Below are positions 15,824 to 25,299 of a DNA stretch of 64,000 nucleotides, in pieces; positions within the stretch are counted from its first letter, which is position 1, and each line of letters opens with the position of its first letter. The position numbers were made by a program, and so were the translations under genes. The notes under the pieces were generated by a model. That model did no database searches. It was not told the DNA's origin and saw only the letters and a program-made list of their open reading frames with translations. Origin of the DNA: Rhizobium gallicum bv. gallicum R602sp (GTDB lineage: Bacteria; Pseudomonadota; Alphaproteobacteria; Rhizobiales; Rhizobiaceae). Location: contig NZ_CP006879.1 in the NCBI RefSeq assembly GCF_000816845.1, positions 1 through 64,000 of the forward strand, read 5' to 3'.

Positions 15824-17416
15824 ATGGCTCAGCTCAAATCGCTCACGATCAGGATGTACCGCGGCATCCTCGGCGACTGCTTCCTCGTCCGTCCGACGGT
15901 CGTCGCCGATGGCCGCGAAACGGTCAAGACGATCCTCATCGATTGCGGCGTTCTCCAAAATGTCGCCGCTGGCGCTGACATGCTTGCCAAACTCAATGCA
16001 GCCGTGATCAAAGGCGCAGGCAAGGACAGGCTAGCGGCCGTTGTCGCCGGGCCGAAGCAAATCTCGGCCGTTGCAAAGGATGTGCTGAAAGAGGTCGACG
16101 GCCGGATCGATCTTCTTGTCATAACCCACGAGCACTTTGATCACCTCTCTGGCTTTTCGGCCGAAAAGGCCGGCTTTCTGGACAAGGGACTGACGATCGG
16201 TCGGCTCTGGTTTGCCTGGACCGAAGACCCGAAGGACCAGCAGGCGATCGATCTGCGAACACGCTTTCGCCAGGCCAAGCAGGCACTGGCGGCAGCGGTA
16301 TCCCTGACAGTCAGGCTTGGCGCAGATGCGCCAGCGCCGCTGCAGAATGCTGCAGCGCTCGCAGCCTTTTCAGGACCGCTTGAGCTTCCCGGGCTGGCCG
16401 CAAACGGCCAGCAATCGACTGCCGACATTGTCGCGATGCTGAAAGGGAAGGCGGGGGCAGCCGCCACGTCCTATCTCGAACCGGGTCAGGTGATTGACCT
16501 GACCGAATTCGGCCTCAAGGCCTATGTTCTGGGACCGCCTCGTCTGGAAAAGCTGTTGAAAAAGGACAGTCCTTCGGCGGGCCCGGAAAAGGAGGTCTAC
16601 GTGACGCAACAGGACATGGCGGCAGCAGCGCAAAGCACGATCATGGCGCAGCTCGCACTGGAGGCAAATGGCGGCGCTGCGCCGATCGCGGACGACGTCA
16701 CGCCCTTCGCCCGTATCCACCACCGTCCTCTCAAGGTACCGGCGAAGAAGGGCCGGACCAAGCGCAAGGAAGAAATGCCCCGCCACGCAGTTGCCGATCT
16801 TTACGACGAACCCGCATCGACATGGCGCAAGATCGACACCGATTGGACTGGATCGATCGAGGCACTCGCCCTCAAAATGGATTCGGACACTAACAATACC
16901 AGTCTCGCCCTGGCCTTCGAAACGGCCGACGGGCAAGTCCTGCTTTTCCCGGGCGACGCGCAGGTCGGCAACTGGCTATCCTGGAACAACCAGACGTATC
17001 CGCGCGAAAGGAAAAGCGACAGCGATCCTGCGCCGATAAGCGCCGAAGATCTGCTACAGAGGGTGACGTTCTACAAAGCAGGTCATCATGGAAGCCACAA
17101 TGCGACGCTCAAGACGCTCGGCTTGGAACGGATGTCCGATCCGCGATTGACGGCCGCCATTCCGGTCGTCGAGGCGGTCGCCGCAATTCAGGGGAAGGGC
17201 AGGACAGAAGCCGGAAAAGGCTGGAAGATGCCCTACGCCAAGATGTACGAAGATCTAAAGGCCCGCACTCGCGGCCGCATCGTCCAAGGCGATGGAGATC
17301 CGGCGGCAGAATGCCTCGCCTTCACTACGAACCCAACAGATACTAAGAACCCCGTCAGCGTCACGCATGACGATCTCTGGGTCGAGTTGACCTATCGGTT
17401 CGAAATGGACGGATGA
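15824..17416 (+). CDS. MBL-fold hydrolase (ComEC/Rec2-like), copy 1
   Basis: ATG 15824 is preferred over an upstream ATG inside the peptidase gene because AGGGGG lies 7 bases before it. The 530-aa product has the ComEC-type opening (RMYRGILGDCFLV, ILIDCG) and the metal motif THEHFDHLSGF (His102, His104, Asp106, His107). The second half carries NNTSLALAF, LLFPGDAQVGNW and FYKAGHHGSHNAT, all also present in the second copy at 46642-47910. The ~200-residue insert between the two halves is longer than in copy 2. Such cytosolic MBL proteins may act as nucleases or phosphodiesterases; the substrate is unknown. It starts 1 base after the peptidase stop. Confidence 0.85.
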   Translation: MAQLKSLTIRMYRGILGDCFLVRPTVVADGRETVKTILIDCGVLQNVAAGADMLAKLNAAVIKGAGKDRLAAVVAGPKQISAVAKDVLKEVDGRIDLLVITHEHFDHLSGFSAEKAGFLDKGLTIGRLWFAWTEDPKDQQAIDLRTRFRQAKQALAAAVSLTVRLGADAPAPLQNAAALAAFSGPLELPGLAANGQQSTADIVAMLKGKAGAAATSYLEPGQVIDLTEFGLKAYVLGPPRLEKLLKKDSPSAGPEKEVYVTQQDMAAAAQSTIMAQLALEANGGAAPIADDVTPFARIHHRPLKVPAKKGRTKRKEEMPRHAVADLYDEPASTWRKIDTDWTGSIEALALKMDSDTNNTSLALAFETADGQVLLFPGDAQVGNWLSWNNQTYPRERKSDSDPAPISAEDLLQRVTFYKAGHHGSHNATLKTLGLERMSDPRLTAAIPVVEAVAAIQGKGRTEAGKGWKMPYAKMYEDLKARTRGRIVQGDGDPAAECLAFTTNPTDTKNPVSVTHDDLWVELTYRFEMDG

Positions 17417-17480
17417 GGCAGGAACGGGGGTTGACCTGCATGGGCTCCGCGCTGGAGCAGAATGAACTTGGAGGGAAAAC

Positions 17481-18692
17481 ATGAACCAGACCGCGAAAAT
17501 GGATGCTGCAGGACCGCCCAGCCGCAATCTGGTCGTTTGCTGCGATGGTACGTCCAACCAGTTCACCGCCGACCGCACGAACGTTGTCAAGCTCTGCGAG
17601 CTTATCGTCAAGGATCGCGATCGGCAGCTCGTCTATTACCATCCTGGGGTAGGCACCAAAGCGCCCCCGGGCTTCGTCACAGGCATCGGAACGCGCCTCG
17701 CCAAGCTCGCGGGCCTTGCGTTCGGTTATGGTCTGAAGCGCGACATTGTCGACGCGTACGTTTTTGTGATGACGCATTTCAGGCCGGGCGATCGCCTGTT
17801 CATCTTCGGCTTCAGCCGGGGTGCTTACACGGCGCGCGCCCTGGCGGGACTGATCAAGATGTATGGACTGCTGATGCCCGGAAATGACGCCCTCGTGTCT
17901 TACTTAGTCGACATGTTCTGGGCGATCGATCGGGCACGCAACAGCGAGCAGCGAAAGATGGCCTATTTTCGGCTTGCCGCCGAGTTCAAGGCAACGCTTT
18001 CGACAGACGAGTGCAAGCCGCACTTCGTCGGCGTCTGGGATACAGTAAGTTCCGTCGGCTGGGTCGGGTCTCCGGCGGCGCTGCCACACACCTACGACAA
18101 TCCGGACATTGCCGTCTTAAGGCATGCGATCGCGCTTGACGAAAAGCGCGCCTTCTTCCGCACCAACAAGGCGGCAATTGTCGAGGGAAGGGATATCCGG
18201 CAAATCTGGTTTGCTGGCGACCACTGCGATGTCGGTGGCGGTTATAGGGAAACGGAAAGCGGCCTGTCGCGTCTCGCGCTCGCCTGGATGCTGGAGGAGG
18301 CCGAAGCAAATGGACTCGTGGTCGACGACATCGCCAGAAGCGGGCTCGTGCAGCAGATCGCTCTCGATCCAGAGAACAAAAACCGCAAGATCCACCGCTC
18401 ACTGACATGGAAATGGTGGGCGGCGGAGTTCGTGCCGAAACGACGGTATGATGCTGCCACCGGAAGGACCAGCCGGCGATGGAATTTCTTTCGGGCTCGT
18501 GATCCAGGCGAGGCGCCGATTGTTCACGACAGCGTTTGGACCTTGCCGGGGTATCTGGTGCCTGATGGTGTTCGCCGGGCGTCGGACGTTTGGCCGAAGC
18601 AGACGTCACCCACGGCAAGTATAGTCGCCAATAGCCTAAGTGCTCGACAACTGGATCCGCCTGACAGCGAACCGCCCGGGCAGGCTACCTAA
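17481..18692 (+). CDS. DUF2235 / Tle1-like alpha-beta hydrolase
   Basis: The 403-aa protein has the DUF2235 layout: NLVVCCDGTSNQ at the start, VYYHPGVGT, then the nucleophile elbow FIFGFSRGAYTARALAG (Ser112 in G-F-S-R-G) and a final GDHCDVGGGY block with the probable catalytic acid and base region. The family includes type VI secretion phospholipase effectors (Tle1) and many uncharacterised hydrolases. No T6SS genes are near. GGAGGG precedes the ATG, and the gene follows the MBL gene by 64 bases on the same strand, so it may share the operon. Confidence 0.85.
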   Translation: MNQTAKMDAAGPPSRNLVVCCDGTSNQFTADRTNVVKLCELIVKDRDRQLVYYHPGVGTKAPPGFVTGIGTRLAKLAGLAFGYGLKRDIVDAYVFVMTHFRPGDRLFIFGFSRGAYTARALAGLIKMYGLLMPGNDALVSYLVDMFWAIDRARNSEQRKMAYFRLAAEFKATLSTDECKPHFVGVWDTVSSVGWVGSPAALPHTYDNPDIAVLRHAIALDEKRAFFRTNKAAIVEGRDIRQIWFAGDHCDVGGGYRETESGLSRLALAWMLEEAEANGLVVDDIARSGLVQQIALDPENKNRKIHRSLTWKWWAAEFVPKRRYDAATGRTSRRWNFFRARDPGEAPIVHDSVWTLPGYLVPDGVRRASDVWPKQTSPTASIVANSLSARQLDPPDSEPPGQAT

Positions 18693-18734
18693 ACAGGCTA
18701 GCGGCGGCCTTGTCATTGTGTGTAAGCTCGGCGC

Positions 18735-19300
18735 ATGCATGATGGGACGAGGGCCATATGCGGGGTCGCGGCCATCGCCTATGAGCTTTTGACGCCGAAT
18801 GCCAAGGCAGAGGCGAACCGTCTGATCCGCTTGAACCGCATTATGCTGAATGGGCAGCGGCGGTGCCAACCCCGCCAGCCGGGCGAAAGAAGTCGACCGC
18901 TACACCTTCATTCGCGCCTCTGTCTGGGCAGATGATATCAAGACCTTCAAAGTCTATCGCGATGCCAGCGGATGTTCTCGAAGCCGCTCAGCCTGAAGCA
19001 CCAGATGACGAGGCCGATACGGGCGATCGTGGCGGCTACGGAATCATGGTCAGTCCGGCGATGGTCAGGCGATGAATCTTCACGCCTATTGGGACGGGAT
19101 GTTCGGTGCCTACGCCACCGTCGATGGCACGATCCAGGACATATTTAAAACTCGTCGCGACAAAAGCGGGCGCGCCATCCTCAAGGTCTTCTGGGCGTCC
19201 GACACTCTGGCGGCCGTTTCCGACCCAGAGGATTGGGCGCAAGAAAATTTCGATCTTGCCAAGCGCAACGGGACGGCCCTGCAAAACACCCGAAGGACGA
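18735..19300 (+). pseudogene. S1/P1-type nuclease, multiple frameshifts
   Basis: Pieces of an S1/P1 zinc nuclease occur in different frames: AAIAYELLTPNAKAEANRLI near 18770, DRYTFIRASVWADDIK near 18900, and MNLHAYWDGMFG from 19072 followed by DPEDWAQENFDLAK. The order and spacing match the family (AIAY..LTP.A, AS.WAD.I, NLH..WD, WA.ES). At least two frameshifts and a probable missing C-terminus make it non-functional. It lies in line with the DUF2235 gene and may once have belonged to that gene set. Nothing clear lies between 19300 and 19612. Confidence 0.65.
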
Positions 19301-19612
19301 CACCCGGATCTGGTCATCGACTATGTGAACGACCACCGCCGGCCGGAGACATCGCTGAAGGCGAGGGCACCTGATCACGACCGGCACGCTGTGCGGCGCA
19401 CCTATTATTGCAGGCTCCGGGCGAGATCGAAGCCGGTTTCACAGCAATGCTGAGCTCCGTTTCGCCGTGACCGGTCGCCCCGCCGTCGGAGTCGAGCAGC
19501 AGCTGCCGTGACCAAGTCGCCGATGACAACGTCGGCATCATGTTCTTTTGCGTGCGCCATTCCCGCTCAGATTGCATCATCGCCTCAGCTCGACTAGTCT
19601 GCTTGACGCCGC

Positions 19613-20929
19613 ATGGCAGGCAGCAGGGTCGAGGTGCCAGATGAGCATTCCGTGGACAGCCAGCATCAAGCAGCTCGCACCCGTTCGCCAGGCCGAGCCG
19701 CCGCCACCGCGGACGCCTTCAGGCAGGCTCACGCCGCCTCCGCTTGGCAGGGTCGATGTAGCCCCCTCGACCTCTTCAAAAGCATTGCGCGGTGCACGGC
19801 GATGGCACGCGCCTCACCTGGCGTCGTTGCCGCATTGATCGCAAGCAGCCGGGCACTTTTGGAGATACTGGTGGACGACACGACCACCGTCGTTGCCTTC
19901 CTTGAGGATATCACCGACCTCTCCGATTCTGAAAGAACCGCGCTGTCGGGAAGGGTGGGGGCCGGCATCACCGATCAGACGATGGAAATGTTGGGGTTTG
20001 TCTGGCGCGACGTCGCAGAGCAGCTGATCGGCAGCTCCGTAGCGCTCGCCGACTATGTCTATGAATCTGCAACCGGTGCGCTCGTGCTTGCGGAAGCCAA
20101 GGGCTCGATCACCAGCGCGGCGACACAAGGCGGCGCAGACTCGACGGCGCACAATGCCTATCTCCGGCAGGTTCAGCCCTATGTCTATCTGTCTCCGCCC
20201 GGCCCGAAAGGCGGCCCGTCGGTCGGCTTCATCGAACATGGATATGCGTTGGCCTTTGCCGCACGTCCCGGGCACGCCCCCGGACCGACGGCGCCACCCC
20301 CGCCGGCAATTGCAGCCGATGCCTTCCTCGCGGTTGCCGAGACGGACCCTACGGCCATCGCTCCGACCGCAGGAGCCGGTCCCGGCACGGGGACCGCGCT
20401 GTCGGTACAAATCCCGCCGCCGCCGCCGCCGGCCAGGACGCATGAACCCCAGAGTTTCGATTTGCGGCTCGGCAACTATCGTGCGGTTTTCCTGCTTGCC
20501 AACGCACCGTCCGTCGTCGCTAAGATCGACGCCGTCCTGCTCAAGAGTGATATCAGTCCGGGCATCCAGAGTTTCGTTCAGGTCGTCTGCGGTGACCGCA
20601 GTTTCCTGATCGGTATCGACCCGACGTTCCCCTCAATCGACGCGCTCCGCCCGCATCTTTCTGGCTGGGTCTTTGCGGTCGCGCTTGGTCCTGCGGAGAA
20701 ATTTCTCCATCAACTCGCTAACGCCTTCAACCAGGGATTTTCCCGTGCCGTGCCGGTTCAGCAGCTCGTGCGCGGGGGAGGTGAAAAGCCGCCGCCTTTC
20801 ATCATGTCACCGGACGGATTTGCCATGCTTCGCCGCGATGCGACCTTCGAAACCCACGAGGTGACGTGGAACCCCGGCAACGGCCAGATCACGCGCTTCG
20901 ATCTTCCGCCGAATACGCCCTTGCGATGA
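19613..20929 (+). CDS. Hypothetical protein with proline-rich linker
   Basis: The frame spans up to 438 aa; the first ~60 residues are low-complexity and the true start may be later (for example MARASPG at 19802) or in another frame (ATG at 19641). The core begins with a hydrophobic helix set (GVVAALIASSRALLEILVDD). It has ALVLAEAKGSITSAATQGG, faintly like a PD-(D/E)xK E-x-K strand, then a Pro-rich linker around residues 225-290 and a C-terminal domain ending GNGQITRFDLPPN. I do not recognise the family. It lies downstream of the peptidase/MBL/DUF2235 genes on the same strand. Confidence 0.6.
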   Translation: MAGSRVEVPDEHSVDSQHQAARTRSPGRAAATADAFRQAHAASAWQGRCSPLDLFKSIARCTAMARASPGVVAALIASSRALLEILVDDTTTVVAFLEDITDLSDSERTALSGRVGAGITDQTMEMLGFVWRDVAEQLIGSSVALADYVYESATGALVLAEAKGSITSAATQGGADSTAHNAYLRQVQPYVYLSPPGPKGGPSVGFIEHGYALAFAARPGHAPGPTAPPPPAIAADAFLAVAETDPTAIAPTAGAGPGTGTALSVQIPPPPPPARTHEPQSFDLRLGNYRAVFLLANAPSVVAKIDAVLLKSDISPGIQSFVQVVCGDRSFLIGIDPTFPSIDALRPHLSGWVFAVALGPAEKFLHQLANAFNQGFSRAVPVQQLVRGGGEKPPPFIMSPDGFAMLRRDATFETHEVTWNPGNGQITRFDLPPNTPLR

Positions 20930-21214
20930 CGGGCGGCAAGGAGTGTCAACCGCGGCGACGGTGGGCTTGGTCATGGTGGAGCGGCGCCGAGTGGCGGGGC
21001 CGGCGGTGACAAATATCCAGCGAGGTGTTTGCGTCCGACTAATCGCTGGTTCAGTTTTTTCTCACCAGGAGGTGGAAGGAGAAGCGGCTCATGTTTCAAA
21101 GTGACGCTTGGGTTCGGCTCCCATTATTTGATCGTCAGCTTTGAAAAATGGCGCGAAGCCCCTGAGATAGTTAATCGTCGACATCCTCGAACGCGAGCTA
21201 CGCTCAAAGGCGCC

Positions 21215-21475
21215 GGCTAGCCTTCTCTCTTGCGCGCTCCAGCTGAAGCTGAACGATCGGCGTGCAGGCGAAGACCGTATTGCGCTTCCTAAGATTGCAG
21301 GACTACAAGACGGAAGCCAGTTTTAATCGCTGTTCAAATCGAAGTCATCCTGCAATCCGAAGGGCCTCTGCAAGTCTTGCCTCGTCGGCAGCAAGGCTCT
21401 CCGGAAAGATATGGTCAATCTCCATCATGGCGATCGCCTCTCCCCCCAGGCAGCAGCTGTCGTCATGAACCGTGT
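21215..21475 (-). pseudogene. HNH endonuclease relic
   Basis: Reading the minus strand from about 21475, one frame gives EAIAMMEIDHIFPESLAADE, an HNH-type motif. After a shift it continues as DFDLNS..NWLPSC and NLRKRNTVFACTPIVQLQLE, which is how such nucleases end (N-x-x-P-x-C-x-x-C-N). There is a frameshift near 21350 and an in-frame stop. Upstream of it the first zinc-binding half is not recognisable. The flanks (20930-21214 and 21476-21599) hold nothing else I can name. Confidence 0.55.
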
Positions 21476-21599
21476 ACGGCCCACCGCTCCGCCGCCGAAA
21501 ACCGCCGCTTTTTGAGTTTCAATGGTCTTCCCCAGTCTTGCACGCGATGCGTACCATCATGATCGGGACCGATGACCGATCCGCATTCCCTCGGCGCGC

Positions 21600-22796
21600 C
21601 TAGCGCGCGGCTGCCTGTTTCAATACCGCAAGGAGCTCGCCGGCTTCCGGCGGGCGGCCATCGCTTTCGAACACGGGACGGCCGTTGGCGTCCAGGACAA
21701 GGACTTCGATCCGGTGGCGGTTGACGGTTGACGGACCGTAGCCGACTGCAAGCTCGAGGGTCATGCGTAGCCCGTCCCAATCGCCGGTCGCTCGCAACAG
21801 CGCCACATCCGGCGTAAACTGCATTCCCCGGTCGAGACCGTAGCGGCTGAGCCGCGCCGGCGTGTCCCATGCCGGGTCGTAGGACATGCCGAAGACACCC
21901 ACCGCCAAGCCTTCCGCCGCGGCCCGCTTTGCCGTTTCGGCGAGGATCGTGACCGTGCGAGAGCATTTCAATGGATTCATGCAGCGCGTGTAGAAGAAAG
22001 CAAGAATCGCGGGGCGCCCGAGCAAGCGCGCGCCGAGCATTGCCTTTTCGCCGTCATGATCCTCCACCTGCACGTCCCAGATCGAGGCTGGAAGAACTTT
22101 GTTCGGCACAGGAAGAGTTTCTTCTGCATGGCAGCAGCATGTACTAAACCCGACTGGGACCGGGTCACGTCCGGCCAAAGCCCTTTCGCCTTTCGGCGTC
22201 GCTTCGCTTGTCCCATCGCAACAACAGGAAGGCATCGTCGCCACGGGGCCCTCGGCCGCAGCGATCGTATCGAGCACGCCTTCAACGGCGCGGGCAAATC
22301 CCAAAGGAGCATCGGCGAGGAGCTGCGCGAAATCGGCCGCGCCAAGACCGTTTCTCCGCACCACCGCCCGGAAGGCAAGCGCAAGTTCGGTCGTCGCCGT
22401 ATCGGTGACGCTGGAGGGGATGCGGGCCTCGATCTGGTCGAGCCAGACTTTCTGGTCACGTCCGCGAATACGCGTAGCGGCCGCGGCAAGCGGCCCAAGC
22501 CAGTCGCGGCTCGGCCTGTCGAGTGCCGCGACGAGCCGCCCAGCCGCTGCGAGCGGTCCCGCCACAATCCCGGCATCGATCTCTTCGCGCGCCGCAGCGA
22601 TGCCCGATCTTGGCGCAGTGCGGGCGACCACTGCAAGTGCATAGGCCCTGACCCGATCGACGTCTGCCGACCCCAGTCCGGCATAGACCGGATCGCTGTC
22701 GCGAAAAAACCGGCTCAGCTCCGTCTCGGGATCGGCGCTCGCCGCGGCGCGGTCGATCTCGCCGGCTCGCGCCTGCAGGCCCGAAAGCGCCGCCAT
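21600..22796 (-). CDS. SCO1/SenC-like thioredoxin-fold protein with helical N-terminal region
   Basis: The 398-aa protein has a C-terminal SCO-like domain (residues about 235-395): RLLGRPAILAFFYTRCMNPL, then KCSRTVTILAE, and GVFGMSYDPAWDTPARL. The two cysteines (CMNPLKC, five residues apart) stand where SCO proteins have CxxxC. Two further cysteine clusters (PSCCCDG and FSTCCCHAEE) lie in the linker, as in copper-handling proteins. The N-terminal 190 residues are helical (HEAT-like or DUF-like). No signal peptide is seen, unusual for SCO proteins. It is the last gene of a tyrosinase operon and starts 5 bases after the HEAT gene, so a role in loading copper into the tyrosinase is plausible. 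Confidence 0.75.
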   Translation of the reverse strand: MAALSGLQARAGEIDRAAASADPETELSRFFRDSDPVYAGLGSADVDRVRAYALAVVARTAPRSGIAAAREEIDAGIVAGPLAAAGRLVAALDRPSRDWLGPLAAAATRIRGRDQKVWLDQIEARIPSSVTDTATTELALAFRAVVRRNGLGAADFAQLLADAPLGFARAVEGVLDTIAAAEGPVATMPSCCCDGTSEATPKGERALAGRDPVPVGFSTCCCHAEETLPVPNKVLPASIWDVQVEDHDGEKAMLGARLLGRPAILAFFYTRCMNPLKCSRTVTILAETAKRAAAEGLAVGVFGMSYDPAWDTPARLSRYGLDRGMQFTPDVALLRATGDWDGLRMTLELAVGYGPSTVNRHRIEVLVLDANGRPVFESDGRPPEAGELLAVLKQAAAR

Positions 22797-22801
22797 GAAG
22801 G

Positions 22802-23677
22802 TTACTCCGGCTTGCGCGGCGCTGCGAAATAGCGCCGTGCTGCGTCTTTCAACGTCTTCGATTTCGTATGCCGCTGGGCAGCATCGATGACCGTGTCGAG
22901 TGCGTGCACCGGGCTCATCGTCTGCGCCATGCCGACGATGGCGGCCTTGAAGGTCGCGCTGTCGCTGCGATCGGCCAGCACGTCGCGTGCCGTCTGGGCG
23001 AACCGTTCGGAGTCAATCGCTTTCAGACCGGCGGCAGTCACCCGCCGCAGTTTCTCGCCGACCGTCTTGTCCTTTACCAGATTGGACAGAAGCGGCACGC
23101 TTTTCGGATCGGTTCCGAGCAGATGAACGGCTTCCTCGCGAGCGGCCGGCGACAACTGCTCGAACTGGTTGCGCACCAGATCGGCCGCGTTGGCATGGTC
23201 GTCGAGGCCGAGAAGCTGGACCGCCTTTGCCTGGCCGACAGGTGCGTTCTCCGGCGTGTTCAGTGCCTCGGTAAGGATGTCGCGGGCGTAGTCGTCGTTC
23301 TCCTGCGCCAGATATTCGAGCGCCTTCTGGCGCAGCACCGGCGATTTGTCCTCCGCCAGCGCGCGCATTGCTTCGATCACCTGAGGCCGAAAATCGAGAA
23401 AGGCGCCCCCGACGAATTCCGCGGTTGTCAGCATGTCGAGAGCGGCCCTGCGTACCGCGACAGTCTCGGTCTTGCGGCCGAGCAGATCGAGCAGATAAGG
23501 GATGCGTTCACCGAGATTGCGGGAGTTGAGTTCGAGCCGGCAAATGGCCTGGGCGCGCGCATCGGAGTCGGCCGCACCTTTGGCCGGAATGTCTTGCGGG
23601 ACGGTATGGCTGTAGCCGGCTTCCTTCGCCCTGACGACATGGTCCTGCTGCTCTTGGCGATAGTCCTTGATATCCAT
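22802..23677 (-). CDS. HEAT-repeat protein
   Basis: From MDIKDYRQEQQDHV the 291-aa protein is almost entirely helical, with repeats such as TETVAVRRAALDMLTTAE, SPVLRQKALEYLAQEN and LSPAAREEAVHLLGTD, each about 35-40 residues and typical of HEAT/PBS-lyase-type repeats. It should act as a scaffold. It lies between the tyrosinase (7-base gap) and the SCO-like gene (5-base gap) in one operon. An upstream ATG at 23725 lies within the tyrosinase gene and is less likely. Confidence 0.8.
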   Translation of the reverse strand: MDIKDYRQEQQDHVVRAKEAGYSHTVPQDIPAKGAADSDARAQAICRLELNSRNLGERIPYLLDLLGRKTETVAVRRAALDMLTTAEFVGGAFLDFRPQVIEAMRALAEDKSPVLRQKALEYLAQENDDYARDILTEALNTPENAPVGQAKAVQLLGLDDHANAADLVRNQFEQLSPAAREEAVHLLGTDPKSVPLLSNLVKDKTVGEKLRRVTAAGLKAIDSERFAQTARDVLADRSDSATFKAAIVGMAQTMSPVHALDTVIDAAQRHTKSKTLKDAARRYFAAPRKPE

Positions 23678-23684
23678 GGCAGCC

Positions 23685-24938
23685 TCACGCGGTTCCGGCG
23701 GGCGGATCGAAGGGCACATCGTCATAGTCGAAACCCAACGGTTCTGCCCCCGATATTCCTTGATAGTCTAGCATGTCCCGCACCGTTGGCGAAGGTCCAG
23801 GACGAACGATGACCGGCGAGGCTGCCAGCGTCCCGCCCGGCGCGGTGGAAGGTCGCGGCAAGCCGGTGACCTGGTTCCATGGCCACATCGTGTCGCCGAG
23901 CTGATGGCCAATCCGTCCGGTGTCGGAGGGGCTGAAAGCTTCGGTTTCGGCCGGATCATAAAGCGCGTTCAACCATTGCCACTTGGCCCAGATCCGGTCG
24001 ACATTGCAATGCAGCATGAAGAACAACGGATCGCGGGCGGCGAGCGGGATACGCCGGATGAAGCTTGACCCCTGAAAGCTGGTATGGGCCATGCCATGCG
24101 GGTTGCCTTCCATATCGGCGAAATTGCGATATTGCGTGGCAGCCGGGAACGGCGCGAGCGCAAGCGTATCCGCCTCGCTCAGCACCGAGGACGGGCGGGC
24201 ATTGGGCAAAAAACCCATGCTGCGCAGAATGCCGAGCTGGCCGTCGGTGATCCAGCTCTCCAGCGGATGGCCCGCCGTGAAGACGAGGCGGCCGTTGGCG
24301 TTTGGAAGGCCCATGAAGGCCCTGGTGAAGACGTTTGGAGCCGGTTCGTCGAAGCGCCAGTACGGCAGCGCCACGGACGGGTCGATGGCCTGCAACTCGC
24401 GCTCCAGATCGAGCAGGTAGCAGCGGTGCCAAGGGAGAAAACCGACATCAAAATGCGCCTCATCGGAAGCAGGACGGTCGACATGCATGTCGCGAAAGTC
24501 GCGGAATCGTCCGCTGCCGGCGGCATTGAGTGTACCCATCGCCGCCAGAAAACGGTCGCGTTCATCGTCGGTAAGCCCATTGGCGTTCTTGCGAACGCGC
24601 ACCATGGCCGCCTGGCTGATCAGTTGGATGCCGCCTGGGACATCTGAGATCGTGTAGCCGCTATCTCCGTCCTGGATGCTTGCCGTTCCAAACAGGCCGG
24701 CGATCCAGATGCCGATCGGGCTGCCGTCCTGAGGCAGGTCGATCTCCAGCACCTGCTGCATCGGATCGGCTCGCGCCTCTGAGAAGCGAAGCTCGACCGC
24801 GGTGCGGCTTGCAAAACGCACACGCGCCGGATTTGCTCCCTCGGCATCGGCCAGCCGGATGGAAAGCTTGCGCGGGGTCCAGTCAAGATAGGCTATGCCA
24901 TTCGGATGTACGGATGAAAACTCGACGTCTACAATCAT
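23685..24938 (-). CDS. Tyrosinase (type-3 copper oxidase)
   Basis: The 417-aa protein has both copper sites. CuA is formed by His142 (RDMHVDRP), His152 (EAHFDVGF) and His161 (LPWHRCYLLDLE). CuB is formed by His271 and His275 (GNPHGMAH) and His300 (ARDPLFFMLHCNVDRIWAKW). The family oxidises phenols and catechols. About 110 residues of beta-rich sequence precede the central domain, an unusual N-terminal extension. There is no signal peptide. It heads the minus-strand operon with a HEAT protein and an SCO-like protein that could be scaffold and copper donor. Confidence 0.9.
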   Translation of the reverse strand: MIVDVEFSSVHPNGIAYLDWTPRKLSIRLADAEGANPARVRFASRTAVELRFSEARADPMQQVLEIDLPQDGSPIGIWIAGLFGTASIQDGDSGYTISDVPGGIQLISQAAMVRVRKNANGLTDDERDRFLAAMGTLNAAGSGRFRDFRDMHVDRPASDEAHFDVGFLPWHRCYLLDLERELQAIDPSVALPYWRFDEPAPNVFTRAFMGLPNANGRLVFTAGHPLESWITDGQLGILRSMGFLPNARPSSVLSEADTLALAPFPAATQYRNFADMEGNPHGMAHTSFQGSSFIRRIPLAARDPLFFMLHCNVDRIWAKWQWLNALYDPAETEAFSPSDTGRIGHQLGDTMWPWNQVTGLPRPSTAPGGTLAASPVIVRPGPSPTVRDMLDYQGISGAEPLGFDYDDVPFDPPAGTA

Positions 24939-25029
24939 GGCGCGCCGCCCTGATCACGGTAAAGTTGAAAGCGCCACCATCGCACAGCTTTCCCTAGCTG
25001 CCAACGGCCGATCGCGTAAAATCGGAAAA

Positions 25030-25233
25030 ATGTCGGGCGAGCGTCGCGGCGAACGGCAAGCGATATGCAGGACGGATACGTCCACCAAGCTCGGCAAGCA
25101 CGGGAGCGTCGCGAAGGAAACGGAGGTGCCGCGACGCACGCTTGTCCAGGAGCTCGAAAAGAACTCGAACTTTTTCACGACCGAGGCCCTGCCGTCGGAC
25201 AAGCTGTACCACGAGGTCGACATCGCGCTCTGA
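25030..25233 (+). CDS. Doubtful small ORF, 67 aa
   Basis: A frame from an ATG at 25030 would give a basic, hydrophilic protein (MSGERRGERQ... to KLYHEVDIAL). It lacks a good ribosome-binding site and resembles nothing I know. It is listed because nothing better explains this stretch between the tyrosinase and the ProQ relic. Confidence 0.25.
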   Translation: MSGERRGERQAICRTDTSTKLGKHGSVAKETEVPRRTLVQELEKNSNFFTTEALPSDKLYHEVDIAL

Positions 25234-25299
25234 TCCGCGTGCCTGAAGTAATGATGGCAGTCAAACGCGGCCGGTTTGGCTGTCGCAGACGGACGACCG

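Noticed and set aside
17481..18692. Type VI secretion effector module around the DUF2235 gene
   Set aside because: No VgrG, PAAR, Hcp or immunity gene is nearby; DUF2235 alone does not support T6SS.
22056..24647. Long plus-strand frames opposite the SCO, HEAT and tyrosinase genes
   Set aside because: They are shadows of clear minus-strand genes with catalytic residues in place.
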